A stretch of 64,000 bases of DNA from Phil1 sp040767925 (GTDB lineage: Bacteria; Bacillota; Clostridia; Christensenellales; CAG-138), in NCBI GenBank assembly GCA_040767925.1, contig JAXGNN010000003.1, forward strand, positions 1 to 64,000, in the 5' to 3' direction. The position numbers were made by a program, and so were the translations under genes. Under the pieces are notes generated by a model. The model saw only the letters and a list, made by a program, of their open reading frames with translations. It had not been told where the DNA came from and searched no databases. How positions within the stretch are numbered: the stretch's first letter is position 1; each line of letters starts with the position of its first letter. Below, one piece after another: positions 1 to 10,395 of the stretch.

Positions 1-2
1 CT

Positions 3-1427
3 GTGCCGCAACCGGTTGCGGACGAAAAATATATTGATGTTCTCACTCAGAATTTCCGTAAAGGTTTCCGTTTGGGCTCGCCCATAGAGCTCCGCAAATT
101 TAAGCGTTGCTATGAACAAATGAACGGGAAAGCACTCGATGATGATGATGCTACAGTTGAGAGCAAAATTACTGTTTGCGGTATTCAGTTTGAAGACAAG
201 GTTTTTGTACCACAAACCATGCTCGGTGATGAAACGCGTGAGCGTCTATTTGCATACATTCAGAAGAGCTTTGACGAAGGTAAAACCGCCTTATATTATC
301 AGGCTCTCTTTAATGAATTCTCCGAAGATTTCTTGGATTATTTCATTTACAATGCGGATATGCTCAAGGCATATCTCTCGTTTATGCTGGGTGAAAAATA
401 CTTTTTCGGCAGGAGCTATTTTTCTATGAACTCTAATACGACGGTAGATCCCATAGATGAAGTTCGCACTTGCCTAAAAGAATATGCCGTGCCGATGACC
501 TATGATTCAATGTTTGAAAATCTCCCACATATACCACAACAGAAAATCAAGCAGATTCTTGCGGCAAACGGTGAATTTATCAGCAACGGTCGCGGAGAAT
601 ATTTTCATGTTTCTGCAGTCCATTTCTCTGATGAGGAAATGGACAACATTGCAGAAATTATTGCTTCGGCTATTGAAGAGAAGAAATTTCTGAGTGGTAA
701 TGAGCTCGTAGAAGCCATCAAGTCGAAGTATCCTTACATATACGAGAAAAATTCAGCTTTCTCTGTGGTTGGTCTACGCGATGCGATAAAATACTATCTC
801 TGCCACAAGTTCTCTTTTTCAGGCAACATTATCAGCAGGCTTGGTAGCGATCTTACCATGTCCGATGTTTTTGCGGATTATTGTCGTAGCAGGGATACGT
901 TTACTCTTGACGAACTAAATGTGCTTGCGAGTGAACTTGGCACAGTTATCTACTTTGATGCTGTTTATGAGAATTCACTACGAATCAGTCATGACCGTTT
1001 TGTGGCGAAGAAACGGGCACACTTCCTTGTGCACGAAACCGATGCTGTGCTTGATCGTTTTTGCAGGGGAGATTATATCTCTATTGAAAAAATCAACGGT
1101 TATAGTCTTTTCCCCAATGCGGGATTTCCTTGGAACGAGTATCTGCTGGAACACTATGTTGCAGCATACAGTGAAAAATACACGCTTTTGCATACCGGCT
1201 TTAACGCCAACAAATGCGTCGGTGCTATCGTGAAAAAAAGCGCTGGATTCGAGAGCTTCGACGACTGCATTGTCACAGTTCTCGTAGACAGCAACATTAC
1301 ATTGAAGAAGCAGCACGCCTTGCAATATTTATGCGATGAAGGCTACATAGCCCGCCGCATTTATACCAATATCGAGGAGCTTCTCATCAGAGCGACCGCG
1401 CAAAGAAACAGAAAGGAAGCGAATTGA
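3..1427 (+). CDS. Winged-helix-like protein of unknown function, 5' end outside window
   Basis: The open frame enters from the left edge, so the true start is probably upstream; the GTG at position 3 is only the first usable codon. At least 474 residues are seen. I recognise no catalytic motif. The stretch from about residue 215 to 300 looks like helical, winged-helix-type modules, and the C-terminal 100 residues are mixed alpha/beta. It is AT-rich like the BREX genes that follow, ends one base before the brxP ATG, and its last codons carry the brxP ribosome-binding site, so the two are co-transcribed. It is either the first gene of the BREX operon or the tail of a larger defence protein. The function is unknown; operon membership is inferred from spacing. 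Confidence 0.7.
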   Translation: MPQPVADEKYIDVLTQNFRKGFRLGSPIELRKFKRCYEQMNGKALDDDDATVESKITVCGIQFEDKVFVPQTMLGDETRERLFAYIQKSFDEGKTALYYQALFNEFSEDFLDYFIYNADMLKAYLSFMLGEKYFFGRSYFSMNSNTTVDPIDEVRTCLKEYAVPMTYDSMFENLPHIPQQKIKQILAANGEFISNGRGEYFHVSAVHFSDEEMDNIAEIIASAIEEKKFLSGNELVEAIKSKYPYIYEKNSAFSVVGLRDAIKYYLCHKFSFSGNIISRLGSDLTMSDVFADYCRSRDTFTLDELNVLASELGTVIYFDAVYENSLRISHDRFVAKKRAHFLVHETDAVLDRFCRGDYISIEKINGYSLFPNAGFPWNEYLLEHYVAAYSEKYTLLHTGFNANKCVGAIVKKSAGFESFDDCIVTVLVDSNITLKKQHALQYLCDEGYIARRIYTNIEELLIRATAQRNRKEAN

Positions 1428-1428
1428 T

Positions 1429-3843
1429 ATGTACTCTTACACATGGGATATTGAGACAGGAGGATTGCTGTTGAATAGCTCACCGTTGGCATTCAGCAAG
1501 GAGCCACGCCCTGTTTACTATGAAGAACTCGACATCTTAGGCTTTGACCAAATATGGAATTACGAAAAGAACGATGCCTACCCTTATATGTGGGCTGAAT
1601 CGAATAATTACTTTTACCGTGGGAGACTCGTAGCCAAAACGAAGGGTGGTTCACTCTACACCGCACCGGAAATTATTCTTGTTGAAGACCCAGAGCCTGA
1701 TGGTCAGCCACTGCGTTTCGTGGACATTGCAGCAATGGTAGACAAAAACCGTAATCTGCTTGAGATCCTTGCACAGGATGCTATTAAGAGAATTTTCAAT
1801 ACATATGTGGAATACAAAGACAAGGTAGATGTTTTCTATGTTGCCTTTAGTGGCGGTAAAGACAGCATCGTTACACTAGACTTAGTGCAACGCACACTGC
1901 CACATAATGCATTTAAGGTGTTGTTTGGCGATACAGGTATGGAGTTTCCTGACACATATGAAGTTATGGATGTTATTGAGAGTTTTTGTGAACAGCAAGG
2001 TATTACTTTTCTTCGGGCAAAATCAAATTTATCAACAGACTTGACATGGAACAGCTTTGGTCCACCGGCAGTTACAAATCGTTGGTGTTGCAGTGTTCAT
2101 AAAACATCTCCTCAAATTATGCTCTTACAGGAACAAACAAATAAGCAAGGCTTCACAGGTATGGCTTTTACAGGAATTCGCGGGGATGAAAGTACTGCCC
2201 GAAGTGAATATACTGATGTGAGCTTGGGCGAAAAAATACGTGGGCAATATAGTTGTCACCCGATACACGAGTGGAATTCTGCCGAAGTTTTCTTATATAT
2301 TTATCAGGAAAAGCTCGCACTAAACAAAACATATTGTAAGGGAAATTCTCGTGCTGGATGCCTTTTATGCCCCATGTCATCAGGGAAGCATGAGTTTATG
2401 AAGCAACAATGCTATACCAATGAAGTAAACTGGTTCGTCGATAAAATAAAAAACACTAGTGGAAAATCTAGCTTTACTGACTCAGAATTGCTGGATTTTA
2501 TTGAACAGGGAAAATGGAAAAGTAGAAAAACTGGAAGAGAGCTTAATTTTGGAAACGACCATCATATTGTTGAAACTGATAAAGGGAAAACAATTATTTC
2601 GGTATTTGTAGCAAATCCGCGTTGGAAAGAATGGGCAAAAACAATTGGCGAACTAGTTGAAATAAGCGATACACAATACACTATAGATTATTGCGAAAAA
2701 GCATACGAAGTGACACTAACTCAAAGCTTAAATGGGACAACCTTTACTTTCCCCAACTGTGGGACAACAAAAGATGATATTAAGTTTATATCACTGTTTC
2801 GGAGCGTTATTATAAAGAGTGTGTATTGTATAGATTGTGGTGTCTGTGCAGCAAATTGTTCTGTTGGATGCATTGATATGCGACATGGATTTTCAATCTC
2901 CAACAAATGCATTCATTGCTATCAGTGTCATGATATTCATGAGCATTGTTTACGGTATAATTCGATTAGAAATAAAACAGGAGGCGGAGAAAGAAAAATG
3001 AAAGGTTTAGACAGATATTTTAGCTTTGGTATCAGAAAAGGTTGGCTTGAGTCATATTTTAGAGACCATGGTGCCGCTGAGTTTTGGCTTACCGATGGGC
3101 ATGGTGCTGTGCCAAACAAGAAAAAAGATGCTTTTCTGAATTTTTTAAAAGATGCTGGACTTGTAACTTATAACAAGAACAACGGCGGAGACAAGTATAC
3201 CAAGAATGAACCGAGTTCCTTCGCTATAGTTATGTTTAAATATGGCTGTGATTCTGAGACAATGTGGGCTATGCTTCTGTGTAATTTGGCATACACCCCC
3301 GAGTTCAATTGGTTCATTAAGAATGTTCCTTTTCACGAGGAGGTCACAACAGAACAGCTGAAATATATGCTGGAAGATATAATGGAAAATGATACCAAGG
3401 GACTTGGGAAAAGAAACATAACCGACGCTTTCAAATCGCTCCTAATTAAAACGCCATTTGGTGCAGAAATTGGACTGGGGCGCTGTGATTATGATGAAAA
3501 AACCAATGCACTTGGCAATGAAACGATAACACTTAGGTCATTACATCGTGGTACATGGCAAAACCCTGACCCGCTTGTTATTCTCTACTCACTCTACAAA
3601 TTTGCTGAAGCTTGTGGTGATTATTATCAGTTCACATTAAACCGCTTGCTTGCTCACGATATTGACAGCGATGGCGTAAGTCCTACGCAAATCTTCGGAC
3701 TTGAGCGCGACCAAATGGAGAAACTGCTCAACGGACTCTCCGTAAACTATCCTGACTTCATTACGACCAGCTTCACGCTTGATTTGGATAATATCACGTT
3801 AAATGCTGACAAAACATCGCAGGATGTTCTGTCGTTAATGTAA
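1429..3843 (+). CDS. brxP: BrxP: PAPS reductase-like PP-loop + ferredoxin-like + DUF4007 protein (type 4 BREX)
   Basis: This 804-residue protein has three parts. The PP-loop SGGKDS lies at about residues 141-146, with RWCC near 217-222 and a CxxC pair near 308-311; this is the arrangement of PAPS reductase/DndC-like enzymes that activate or transfer sulfur. A cysteine cluster (CxxCxxCxxxC near 467 and CxxCxxC near 495) suggests one or two Fe-S clusters. From about residue 524 the sequence matches DUF4007, a domain known from phosphorothioation-type loci. In the published BREX classification, type 4 has BrxP where other types have the PglX methylase. A role in sulfur modification of DNA is inferred by analogy with DndC. 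An RBS-like site and an ATG lie inside, at the DUF4007 boundary. The next gene starts 14 bases after the stop. Confidence 0.88.
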   Translation: MYSYTWDIETGGLLLNSSPLAFSKEPRPVYYEELDILGFDQIWNYEKNDAYPYMWAESNNYFYRGRLVAKTKGGSLYTAPEIILVEDPEPDGQPLRFVDIAAMVDKNRNLLEILAQDAIKRIFNTYVEYKDKVDVFYVAFSGGKDSIVTLDLVQRTLPHNAFKVLFGDTGMEFPDTYEVMDVIESFCEQQGITFLRAKSNLSTDLTWNSFGPPAVTNRWCCSVHKTSPQIMLLQEQTNKQGFTGMAFTGIRGDESTARSEYTDVSLGEKIRGQYSCHPIHEWNSAEVFLYIYQEKLALNKTYCKGNSRAGCLLCPMSSGKHEFMKQQCYTNEVNWFVDKIKNTSGKSSFTDSELLDFIEQGKWKSRKTGRELNFGNDHHIVETDKGKTIISVFVANPRWKEWAKTIGELVEISDTQYTIDYCEKAYEVTLTQSLNGTTFTFPNCGTTKDDIKFISLFRSVIIKSVYCIDCGVCAANCSVGCIDMRHGFSISNKCIHCYQCHDIHEHCLRYNSIRNKTGGGERKMKGLDRYFSFGIRKGWLESYFRDHGAAEFWLTDGHGAVPNKKKDAFLNFLKDAGLVTYNKNNGGDKYTKNEPSSFAIVMFKYGCDSETMWAMLLCNLAYTPEFNWFIKNVPFHEEVTTEQLKYMLEDIMENDTKGLGKRNITDAFKSLLIKTPFGAEIGLGRCDYDEKTNALGNETITLRSLHRGTWQNPDPLVILYSLYKFAEACGDYYQFTLNRLLAHDIDSDGVSPTQIFGLERDQMEKLLNGLSVNYPDFITTSFTLDLDNITLNADKTSQDVLSLM
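2986..3000 (+). promoter_or_regulatory. Internal ribosome-binding site and ATG at the DUF4007 boundary of brxP
   Basis: GGAG at 2986-2989 sits 8 bases before an in-frame ATG at 2998, exactly where the ferredoxin-like part ends and DUF4007 begins. A further AGGAGG lies at 2979-2984. This would allow a separate DUF4007 product of about 282 residues from the same frame. The site is visible; its use is a guess. It may also be a relic of a gene fusion. Confidence 0.4.
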
Positions 3844-3857
3844 GGAGGATATGAGAT

Positions 3858-6800
3858 ATGCCGATGCTTGAGAAATATCGTCATTATTTTGACATTGATC
3901 CGGATTACTTTCCGGCTGTAAATGAAGCTGTTATTTCAAAGAATCCTGAAATGTGGAAGAAATTTTTTCCTCATGATACCTTCGTTAAGCTTGTTCGCAA
4001 TACGGTAAGTATGCTCGATCGTAAACAAAAGCTCTCCCTTTGGGTTGAGGGTGCTTATGGCACTGGAAAATCCCATGCAGTGTTGACTCTCAAGAAATTG
4101 CTTGACGCAAGTGAAGAGGATACCCGCGCGTACTTTGAACGGTACGTCATGGATAAAGACCTTTGCTCTAATTTCGAGCGCGTAAAAAACAGCGGTAAGA
4201 TTTTGACGGTTCATCGTTATGGCTCGGCAACTATTCGCAGTGACCACAACCTTGTTTTTGCTATTCAAGAAAGCATTGAGAAAGCTATGATTGATAGCGG
4301 AATAGAAAACAAGGGCGGCAATGCACTTAAAAGCGCCACTATCAAATGGCTGACCGATACAGATAACAAGAACTACTTTAACAGTCTGATGACCGGCAAG
4401 TACTCCGACCTTTTTGGCGGAGATGATGTCGATGCTGTTCTTGAAAAGCTTTCTACCTTCACGGGTGATGCGCTTGCCAAGTTGATGGATAAAATATTTA
4501 AGGTTTCGGACGAGCGTCAAATCAAGGCGCTTTCTCTGAGTACAACAGCGCTTTGTGACTGGATTCGTGAAATCATCCATGCGAACAATCTGAAGGCTAT
4601 TGTTTTCATTTGGGATGAGTTCACAGAGTATTTTTATAATAATGCGCGTAATCTGACAGGCTTCCAAGAATTGTGCGAAATCAGTGAAACAGAACCTTTT
4701 TATTTTATTATCGTCACGCATGTCAGCTCCGGTTTGTTCCACGAACGCGATCAGGATTTCATTAAACTAAACGGGCGTTTCGTTAACCCGCACTGCTTAA
4801 TTAGTCTGCCAGAAAACATCGCTTTTAAGCTGATGGGTGCAGCAATGGAAAAAAACAAAGATCCAGAGGTTGTAAGAGATTGGAATATTACGACAGGCGA
4901 TTTGGCGGGTCGTACTACCGAATCACGTAAACTCGTTAAGAATGTTGCACGTATTAGCGACTCAGAGATGCTCGATATTCTCCCAATTCATCCTTACACG
5001 GCACTGCTGCTCAAGCATATCTCCTCTGTATTTGACTCGAATCAGCGCAGCATGTTTGACTTTATTAAAAACGACCGTGGTGATGAAATAAAGGGCTTCC
5101 AGTGGTTTATCGACAACTTCGGTCCTGACGATGAAAATCCGCTCCTAACAATAGATATGCTATGGGAATTCTTCTACGAAAAGGGCAAGGAGTATCTTGC
5201 GCACGATATCCGTGCCATTCTTGATTATTTCACTCGTGCCGGAAACCAGCGCTTGCAGCCTGATGAAACCAGAGTGCTAAAAACAGTCTTGCTACTGCAA
5301 GCTATTTCTCAGAACGCTGGTGACTCTGTCGAGCTTTTCATTCCGAATGAGCGCAACATAAATAACGCCTTTGAAGGCTCTGACCTTGATGGAAGCAGAG
5401 CTGGTCGCTGTGCCGAAAAATTGGTGCGCGATAAGGTGTTATTCAAAAAGCAGCTCGGCGGGGGCAAATTTCAATACTGCGCCTATGTGAATGAAGTCAG
5501 TGGTGCCGACCTTAAGCCGTTCTTAGACCAGATTGATAAAAAAACAACGACACAGCTTGTCACTGAGGAGCTTGTCGACAGGACAAGAATCACTGACGCA
5601 ATTACTCTCGGTGGTGCGCTAAAACTCCGCTACGAACTTCGATATGTATCGTCAACCGACCTTGATTCAACTGTTCGCCTACTCCGCAATCAGGAAGCGA
5701 ATTATATAAACAAAATAGTTGCTGTTGTATGCTTTGCAAAAGACGACGCGGAAAGTGTTGTCATTGGTAAGAAGATTAGCGATGTAGTCAACAGCAGTAA
5801 CAATCATATTGTCTTCATCGACGCCTCTCGGACTCCATTCGGTGCTGATGGATATACCCAGTATCGTAATGATATGGCACAGTCCATGTATCAACAGGGC
5901 AAAGACAATACCCTTGCTACACAGTATGCCAACAATGCAAAGGAAGCGCTAAAAAAATGGAAAAACCGTATTTCCAACGGTGAGTTTATTGTCTTCTCTG
6001 AAAGCAAGCCAAATGGAGAGAGAGTTACCACGATTGAGGCACTTTATTTAGAGTTGGAAGAGATTAATAAACAGAAGTTCCCAAGTTGCCTTGAAGGAAC
6101 ATATAGTGTTATAGCCAATATGTTTACACCAAGTAGCCTGAAGCAGGGCGTTGAGTGTGGTGCAACTCAAAAAACGTCCGGTACATTCCTTTCTGGAAGC
6201 CCATCGACGAAACTTGAAAACGCCCTTGAAGGAGCATGGAAAGTTGATGAGTATTGGATAGCATCTCCACATCTGCTCATATCAAAGATTAAACTGCTTG
6301 TTGATAAAATTATCACTGATGCTTTTGAAACTGGCGGTGGTCGCGTATCTATAAAACAGATATATGATACATTGAGTCTACCACCTTATGGCTTTATGCC
6401 TTGTAATCTTTCGGCATTTATTCTCGGATTCGTGTTAAAAGAATATGCTACTGGTTCGTATAGCTGGAGTGATGGGCTTACCAACGACCTGCTTGACATT
6501 AATAAGCTCAAAGAAATGGTCGACGAAGTGATTCGGTTGCAAATCACGCCTAACCCTCGATACAGGGACAAGTATATCGTCGCAATGACCGATGAAGAAA
6601 AGGCCTTTAATGAAGCAACGTCTATTGCCTTCAACATTCCACTCAATCTCTGCACTTCTGTGGAACAGACCCGTGAACGTATTCGTAACAGAATGAAGGA
6701 ATTCGCTTTCCCGATTTGGACATTGAAATACATTCTGTCAAGCGAGAGTCTTAAGACAGGTACTGATGTTCTTGAAACGATTATCGATAGTTTCTGTGGT

Positions 6801-8069
6801 ATTGCGAACAGCAATAATATGGGCGCAACCAAAACAGATAGCGATATTGCCATGTGTATTGGTCGCGCTTGTATTGACCATCCGAATGCTGCAGAAGATT
6901 TGAAGAGCATCCTTACTAAAGAAAAATGCGCTCAAGGTATGACAGAATACTTGAAGACGTTTGAAAATGGCGAGCTTATTTCACTCGCATCAACCATCGG
7001 TGATGGCGGGCAATATATCAACGCTCTGCGCCGTAAATTCGATGCTGATGCCGCTAACTGGGTATGGAATTTTGACACTGTACAACAGAAAATCCGCGAG
7101 GTAATTCTTGAATATAAAATTATTGATGAAAGCAATAAAACACTTTCCAAGAACATCACTTTTGAAGCGACCATAAAAGAATGGTGTACCAAGTGTGGAT
7201 ACATTCGGGTTTCTTTTACTGCCGCAAAAAATTATCTTGACGAAATATCGCCTTTCATGGAACTCCTATGCGCAATTAAAAAATCGGGACAACTTCTAGA
7301 TTCCCAGAAGCAAAAATTCTATGATTTACTTGTGTTAAATGGTGAAGCTTTCCGCAATTTGTATAATAATCAAGCTGACCTGTTCAAGCGCGTTTGCGCT
7401 TACTACTTGAGCGATCTATCGGATGATGAAATCCGTGAACTCTATGCTACTATGCCCGCTGGCGCCTTCACGCAAGAGAAAAATGATTATTTTGTTTCTG
7501 TCGAAGATAAGGTTAAAGCATATAAGGCAACGCTCGGAAGCGCTAAGCTGAAGAAATTATGGCAGGATAAAACTGGCTCCAGCTCTCCGAGAGAATGGTC
7601 GAAGAAGCATAAAATGCCAATACTCTGCTTAATCCGTGATGAAGAAGTACAAAAGGCACGAGCTGCATTTGGTACCATAAACAAGAGCCATCCTGATGCG
7701 CAGTCTATTGATAAGGCTATAGAGTATCTTGAAACGGCAGATTTTTTTGGATCGCTGAACAATAATAATGCACTGGATGTTGCATTTCGCGAAGCAATTA
7801 TTAAGGATTATGCTGTTCTGCTTACAAATATTGAAGAAGTCAAGGATTATCTTGACCGAACCTTAACAACAGATCCATATGATTGGTTTGGTTTACCTGA
7901 AGTCGACAAGCGTCTAAAACAAATGGCTGAGGCAAAATACTCTCAAAGTGGTTGTACCCGCGCGCTTGAGAAAATTGATAAGATGGGTATTGAGGATGCA
8001 CGAGAGTATCTAAAGAGCCTTATCAAAGACAATATGATTGTCGGTATGGAAATTATCAAAGGAAAGTAA
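3858..8069 (+). CDS. brxC: BrxC/PglY-type large ATPase (type 4 BREX)
   Basis: A 1403-residue protein with a Walker A motif GAYGTGKS at about residues 65-72 and a Walker B-like FIWDEF near residue 250. The length and the N-terminal P-loop fit the BrxC/PglY family of large BREX ATPases. BrxC is known to be needed for BREX defence, although its exact role is unsettled. The start is set by AAGGAGG at 3842-3848. It lies 14 bases after brxP and 12 bases before pglZ, so it belongs to one transcript. The remaining 1100 residues show no motif I can name. Confidence 0.88.
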   Translation: MPMLEKYRHYFDIDPDYFPAVNEAVISKNPEMWKKFFPHDTFVKLVRNTVSMLDRKQKLSLWVEGAYGTGKSHAVLTLKKLLDASEEDTRAYFERYVMDKDLCSNFERVKNSGKILTVHRYGSATIRSDHNLVFAIQESIEKAMIDSGIENKGGNALKSATIKWLTDTDNKNYFNSLMTGKYSDLFGGDDVDAVLEKLSTFTGDALAKLMDKIFKVSDERQIKALSLSTTALCDWIREIIHANNLKAIVFIWDEFTEYFYNNARNLTGFQELCEISETEPFYFIIVTHVSSGLFHERDQDFIKLNGRFVNPHCLISLPENIAFKLMGAAMEKNKDPEVVRDWNITTGDLAGRTTESRKLVKNVARISDSEMLDILPIHPYTALLLKHISSVFDSNQRSMFDFIKNDRGDEIKGFQWFIDNFGPDDENPLLTIDMLWEFFYEKGKEYLAHDIRAILDYFTRAGNQRLQPDETRVLKTVLLLQAISQNAGDSVELFIPNERNINNAFEGSDLDGSRAGRCAEKLVRDKVLFKKQLGGGKFQYCAYVNEVSGADLKPFLDQIDKKTTTQLVTEELVDRTRITDAITLGGALKLRYELRYVSSTDLDSTVRLLRNQEANYINKIVAVVCFAKDDAESVVIGKKISDVVNSSNNHIVFIDASRTPFGADGYTQYRNDMAQSMYQQGKDNTLATQYANNAKEALKKWKNRISNGEFIVFSESKPNGERVTTIEALYLELEEINKQKFPSCLEGTYSVIANMFTPSSLKQGVECGATQKTSGTFLSGSPSTKLENALEGAWKVDEYWIASPHLLISKIKLLVDKIITDAFETGGGRVSIKQIYDTLSLPPYGFMPCNLSAFILGFVLKEYATGSYSWSDGLTNDLLDINKLKEMVDEVIRLQITPNPRYRDKYIVAMTDEEKAFNEATSIAFNIPLNLCTSVEQTRERIRNRMKEFAFPIWTLKYILSSESLKTGTDVLETIIDSFCGIANSNNMGATKTDSDIAMCIGRACIDHPNAAEDLKSILTKEKCAQGMTEYLKTFENGELISLASTIGDGGQYINALRRKFDADAANWVWNFDTVQQKIREVILEYKIIDESNKTLSKNITFEATIKEWCTKCGYIRVSFTAAKNYLDEISPFMELLCAIKKSGQLLDSQKQKFYDLLVLNGEAFRNLYNNQADLFKRVCAYYLSDLSDDEIRELYATMPAGAFTQEKNDYFVSVEDKVKAYKATLGSAKLKKLWQDKTGSSSPREWSKKHKMPILCLIRDEEVQKARAAFGTINKSHPDAQSIDKAIEYLETADFFGSLNNNNALDVAFREAIIKDYAVLLTNIEEVKDYLDRTLTTDPYDWFGLPEVDKRLKQMAEAKYSQSGCTRALEKIDKMGIEDAREYLKSLIKDNMIVGMEIIKGK

Positions 8070-8081
8070 AGGAGGCGAGAC

Positions 8082-10382
8082 ATGAACACCGAGGCGTGTA
8101 TAAAGAAAATAGAAAAGTACCTTTCAAAAAGCGATGTTGGCGTGCTTGTGGTTGATGTGCAAAACTCTGCCGATTTATCGGATATTGTTTCTCACTTCAA
8201 AGTCAGCGGCAATACTTTTATTGCCACAGCCGACTATTGCAAAACCGATGAGCTTCCACTTATGGATACATTACTTGATGTTATTGCGAAAAAGGAGGAA
8301 CCTGTTTTTCTGACAGGGTTAACTTCCTTTTTGAAGCTCAAGGGTGAAACAGAACTTAAAAGTGAATTATCAAATCTCCTTGCTATGACTATTGCTGGTC
8401 ACGTTGTTGTTCTGTCGTTTCAATGCAAGGTGTATTTGAATTTCTCCGATCCGCGTCTCTCTGGGCGCATCTGTATAGTAGACGGCGTCGAAGATGACCA
8501 TACAAAACTCATCTTCACATCAAGCGTGTTGCCGCTTCCGAAGGGTATCACTATTGTTTCAGGAATTCATGCTTTTGCGGATGCAGTAGAAACGAAGAAA
8601 GTTGCTACAATTTATATCAACACAGAGAAGGAACGAAAAAACTTCCCGGATTCTCTCTACTTAATATCAGATCTAAAAAAAGCCTATGATGCTCTGGTAT
8701 TCAAAGATACCGCAACGCAGACGCTGAGTGAAGCTCTGGGTACTGATATAGATTGGAAATACGCTCTTGAAAAATTAAAGAAAAGTGGCACTTGGGAGGC
8801 TCTCATAACAGCTGAGTTTGGCAACACTAAAACTCTTGACCTTGTAATACCCAATTACTTAAACTTTGATTCCGAGAAAAAGTGGTTGTACTTTATTGCA
8901 TTGAAATTATATGGGGCGAAGAATAACTGGTGCCTTAATACTGCTGCATCTAGAGCCGCAAGCGTAGTCGATTTGGTTCGTCATGCTTATCGAGATATCT
9001 TGGAAGTCGAGCCAACAAGCAGCACTTTCATGGATTGCTACAATACAAGAAAAGCGTTACTGAATGCGTTTGGAAATCCGATTGATGATGTTGTCGATTT
9101 CTGTAAAATTGTTATTAGTAAGGAAAAGACTGCGATTTATTACTTAACTGATAACACTCAACAGGAAAAGGAAACGATATTCTTCTTGCTTGATAGGTAT
9201 GGTCTTGAATTTAGCAAGGAAGAACTGACAGCAATTTTGAAAATCGTATATCCTAAACTGCATGCATATCTATTGCCATTTAGATTTAAAAATTCTTTAC
9301 TTGATGATTACTTCCAGACATACAAATATGAAAAAATCATCAACAAGGTACTTCCTGAATTCGAGGCCATTGTCACGGAGCAAGCAGAAAAGCGAGAATA
9401 TAATAGCATTCTTGAACCTCGTGCTTCACGCGTCGAGGCTATTGACAAACATGGGGCGCAGTTATATTTCATTGATGCTCTTGGTGTTGAGTACCTCGGT
9501 TTTATCATGTCTTTATGCCACGAAAGAGGAATGATGGCTCGTGTGGATGTGTGTCGCTGTGAATTGCCGTCGATTACAAGCCGTAACAAAGAATTCATTG
9601 ATGCATTTGCAAATTTAACGCATCCGATTATTTCAATAAAAGATATCGATGAAATCAAACACCATGGCAAAGATGATTATGATTATCAGCCGGTGAAACC
9701 TCCAATTTATATTTCACAGGAACTATCAATTATCGAGGATGTAATCGACAAGATAAAAGTCAAATTAGCGAATGGTACAATTGATAAAGCTATAATAATA
9801 TCAGACCACGGGGCTAGCCGGCTTGCAGTTATTCACGAAACGGAAAACCAGTGGGAAATGGGCAGTAATGGTATCCATTCCGGCAGATGCTGCCTTAAAT
9901 CTGAAATTGACGTTCAGCCTGACTTTGCAACAGACGCTGATGATTTCTGGGCGCTTGCGAATTATGACCGTTTCAAAGGGGGGCGCAAGGCGAATTTTGA
10001 AGTACATGGCGGCGCGACTCTCGAAGAAGTAACCGTACCGATAATAGAAATTACTTATACGCCAGGGACAATTGAAATTAAGCTGATGCCGTTTGATGCC
10101 CCAGCCAGCTTTGTTGGAGTACCCGAAATTCTTGTTAGCTATCGTAAAAAAGCGGCTGTAAAACTGTTCTCTACAAGAATACTGCAGGATGTAAGCGTGT
10201 GTGTTAACGGTAAGTACTACGACGCAACGCCAATAGACGGTAATTTCTTCTTAGTAGAAATGCCAGATATCAAACGTGCAAGGCAATACTCCGTAGATGT
10301 ATATGCGTGTGGAAATTTGATTGCATCAAATCTTCCTATCGTTGTTAAAAACGAAGGTTCCAGTGTAAAAGACCTACTGTAA
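8082..10382 (+). CDS. pglZ: PglZ-domain protein (type 4 BREX)
   Basis: This 766-residue protein has a C-terminal half with the alkaline-phosphatase-like pattern of PglZ: a metal-binding Asp in YFIDALG near residue 463 and the IISDHGASRL motif near residues 571-580. PglZ is the signature protein shared by all BREX types and is thought to be a metal-dependent hydrolase or nuclease. The N-terminal 400 residues are unassigned. The start follows AAAGGAGG by 7 bases. Its position between brxC and brxL matches type 4 BREX order exactly. Confidence 0.9.
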   Translation: MNTEACIKKIEKYLSKSDVGVLVVDVQNSADLSDIVSHFKVSGNTFIATADYCKTDELPLMDTLLDVIAKKEEPVFLTGLTSFLKLKGETELKSELSNLLAMTIAGHVVVLSFQCKVYLNFSDPRLSGRICIVDGVEDDHTKLIFTSSVLPLPKGITIVSGIHAFADAVETKKVATIYINTEKERKNFPDSLYLISDLKKAYDALVFKDTATQTLSEALGTDIDWKYALEKLKKSGTWEALITAEFGNTKTLDLVIPNYLNFDSEKKWLYFIALKLYGAKNNWCLNTAASRAASVVDLVRHAYRDILEVEPTSSTFMDCYNTRKALLNAFGNPIDDVVDFCKIVISKEKTAIYYLTDNTQQEKETIFFLLDRYGLEFSKEELTAILKIVYPKLHAYLLPFRFKNSLLDDYFQTYKYEKIINKVLPEFEAIVTEQAEKREYNSILEPRASRVEAIDKHGAQLYFIDALGVEYLGFIMSLCHERGMMARVDVCRCELPSITSRNKEFIDAFANLTHPIISIKDIDEIKHHGKDDYDYQPVKPPIYISQELSIIEDVIDKIKVKLANGTIDKAIIISDHGASRLAVIHETENQWEMGSNGIHSGRCCLKSEIDVQPDFATDADDFWALANYDRFKGGRKANFEVHGGATLEEVTVPIIEITYTPGTIEIKLMPFDAPASFVGVPEILVSYRKKAAVKLFSTRILQDVSVCVNGKYYDATPIDGNFFLVEMPDIKRARQYSVDVYACGNLIASNLPIVVKNEGSSVKDLL

Positions 10383-10395
10383 GGGGGTAATCATA

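Noticed and set aside
3936..4742. 268-codon minus-strand open frame inside brxC
   Set aside because: Opposite strand holds the P-loop ATPase; the antisense product has no motif or start signal.
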